Positions 5,201 through 5,347 of a DNA stretch of 5,347 nucleotides are shown piece after piece; the first letter of the stretch is position 1, and each line of letters starts with the position of its first letter. The stretch covers positions 1 through 5,347 of the forward strand of contig JAUVKD010000092.1 in the NCBI GenBank assembly GCA_030596385.1, in the 5' to 3' direction. The DNA comes from Methanosarcinaceae archaeon (lineage in GTDB: Archaea > Halobacteriota > Methanosarcinia > Methanosarcinales > Methanosarcinaceae). The notes beneath the pieces were generated by a model, which was not told the origin of the DNA, searched no databases, and saw only the letters and a list, made by a program, of their open reading frames with translations. The translations under genes were made by a program, and so were the position numbers.

Positions 5201-5347
5201 TGAAATTCGGAGTATTCCTTGCTGAACCTGAATATAAGGTTACGATCGTTACTTACAGGGACATTTTTCAGAGTGCAGTAATGGAAGAGGGGCGTTTTAG
5301 TGAAGATTACACCAACCTTTCTGCTGTGATCAAAATGGATGCGGCAG
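5200..5347 (+). CDS. fwdD: Formylmethanofuran dehydrogenase subunit D-like protein (5' part)
   Basis: The first 49 residues of a gene that runs off the window. Its ATG uses the last A of the fwdB TAA stop, and GAGG (5189-5192) lies 7 bases before it, so the two genes are translationally coupled. FwdD is a small molybdopterin-dinucleotide-binding subunit that caps the FwdB cofactor site. Residues 20-42 (RDIFQSAVMEEGRFSEDY and after) line up with the usual start of FwdD, where T-G-R-T is followed by a Q-G and E-x-G-K-x-S-x-x-Y pattern. Here the T-G-R-T motif reads T-Y-R-D, and about ten extra residues precede the first strand. The assignment rests on this short match and on position after fwdB. 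Confidence 0.75.
   Translation, partial: MKFGVFLAEPEYKVTIVTYRDIFQSAVMEEGRFSEDYTNLSAVIKMDAA

Overview
The window looks like archaeal DNA from a Methanosarcinales-type methanogen or a related methane-oxidising (ANME-2-like) archaeon. The reasons are a formylmethanofuran dehydrogenase (Fwd/Fmd) gene set, an archaeal-type ferredoxin:thioredoxin (disulfide) reductase, and a secreted protein that joins a sarcinarray-like N-terminus to cohesin-like and dockerin domains. AT-rich intergenic regions, archaeal TATA-like boxes and GGAGG/GGTGATC ribosome binding sites agree with this. The exact genus cannot be read from the sequence.

Layout. Positions 1-110 carry the 3' end of an unrecognised plus-strand gene. 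About 275-300 bases without a gene follow. On the minus strand (2095 to 410) lies a secreted, multidomain surface protein: signal peptide, sarcinarray-like domain, fibronectin type III, cohesin-like domain, Ig-like domain, dockerin. It ends in a hairpin-plus-T-run terminator that overlaps its stop codon. A 427-base divergent intergenic region (2114-2540) contains a long imperfect hairpin (2356-2398), a second copy of one hairpin arm exactly 100 bases downstream, and another hairpin. On the plus strand come a thioredoxin (2541-2990) and the catalytic subunit of a ferredoxin:thioredoxin reductase (3009-3287), which form a tight two-gene operon. After them are a three-cluster iron-sulfur protein of FwdG type (3378-3836), FwdB (3911-5200) and the beginning of FwdD (5200 to the window end).

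How the genes may work together. Ferredoxin electrons would pass through the FTR subunit to thioredoxin and then to target disulfides. The FwdG-FwdB-FwdD set would normally carry electrons to or from the pterin-metal site of formylmethanofuran dehydrogenase, the CO2-fixing or CO2-releasing end of the methane pathway. The main surprise is in FwdB. It keeps the four N-terminal cluster cysteines and the metal-binding cysteine, but two residues that I believe are catalytic in this family look replaced: His after the metal Cys is Gln, and Arg of the R-G-H-Y-N motif is Val. FwdD also departs from the usual T-G-R motif. The set may therefore be a divergent Fwd paralogue with altered chemistry, next to a thiol redox pair. 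That last step is inference and needs alignments and structure prediction.
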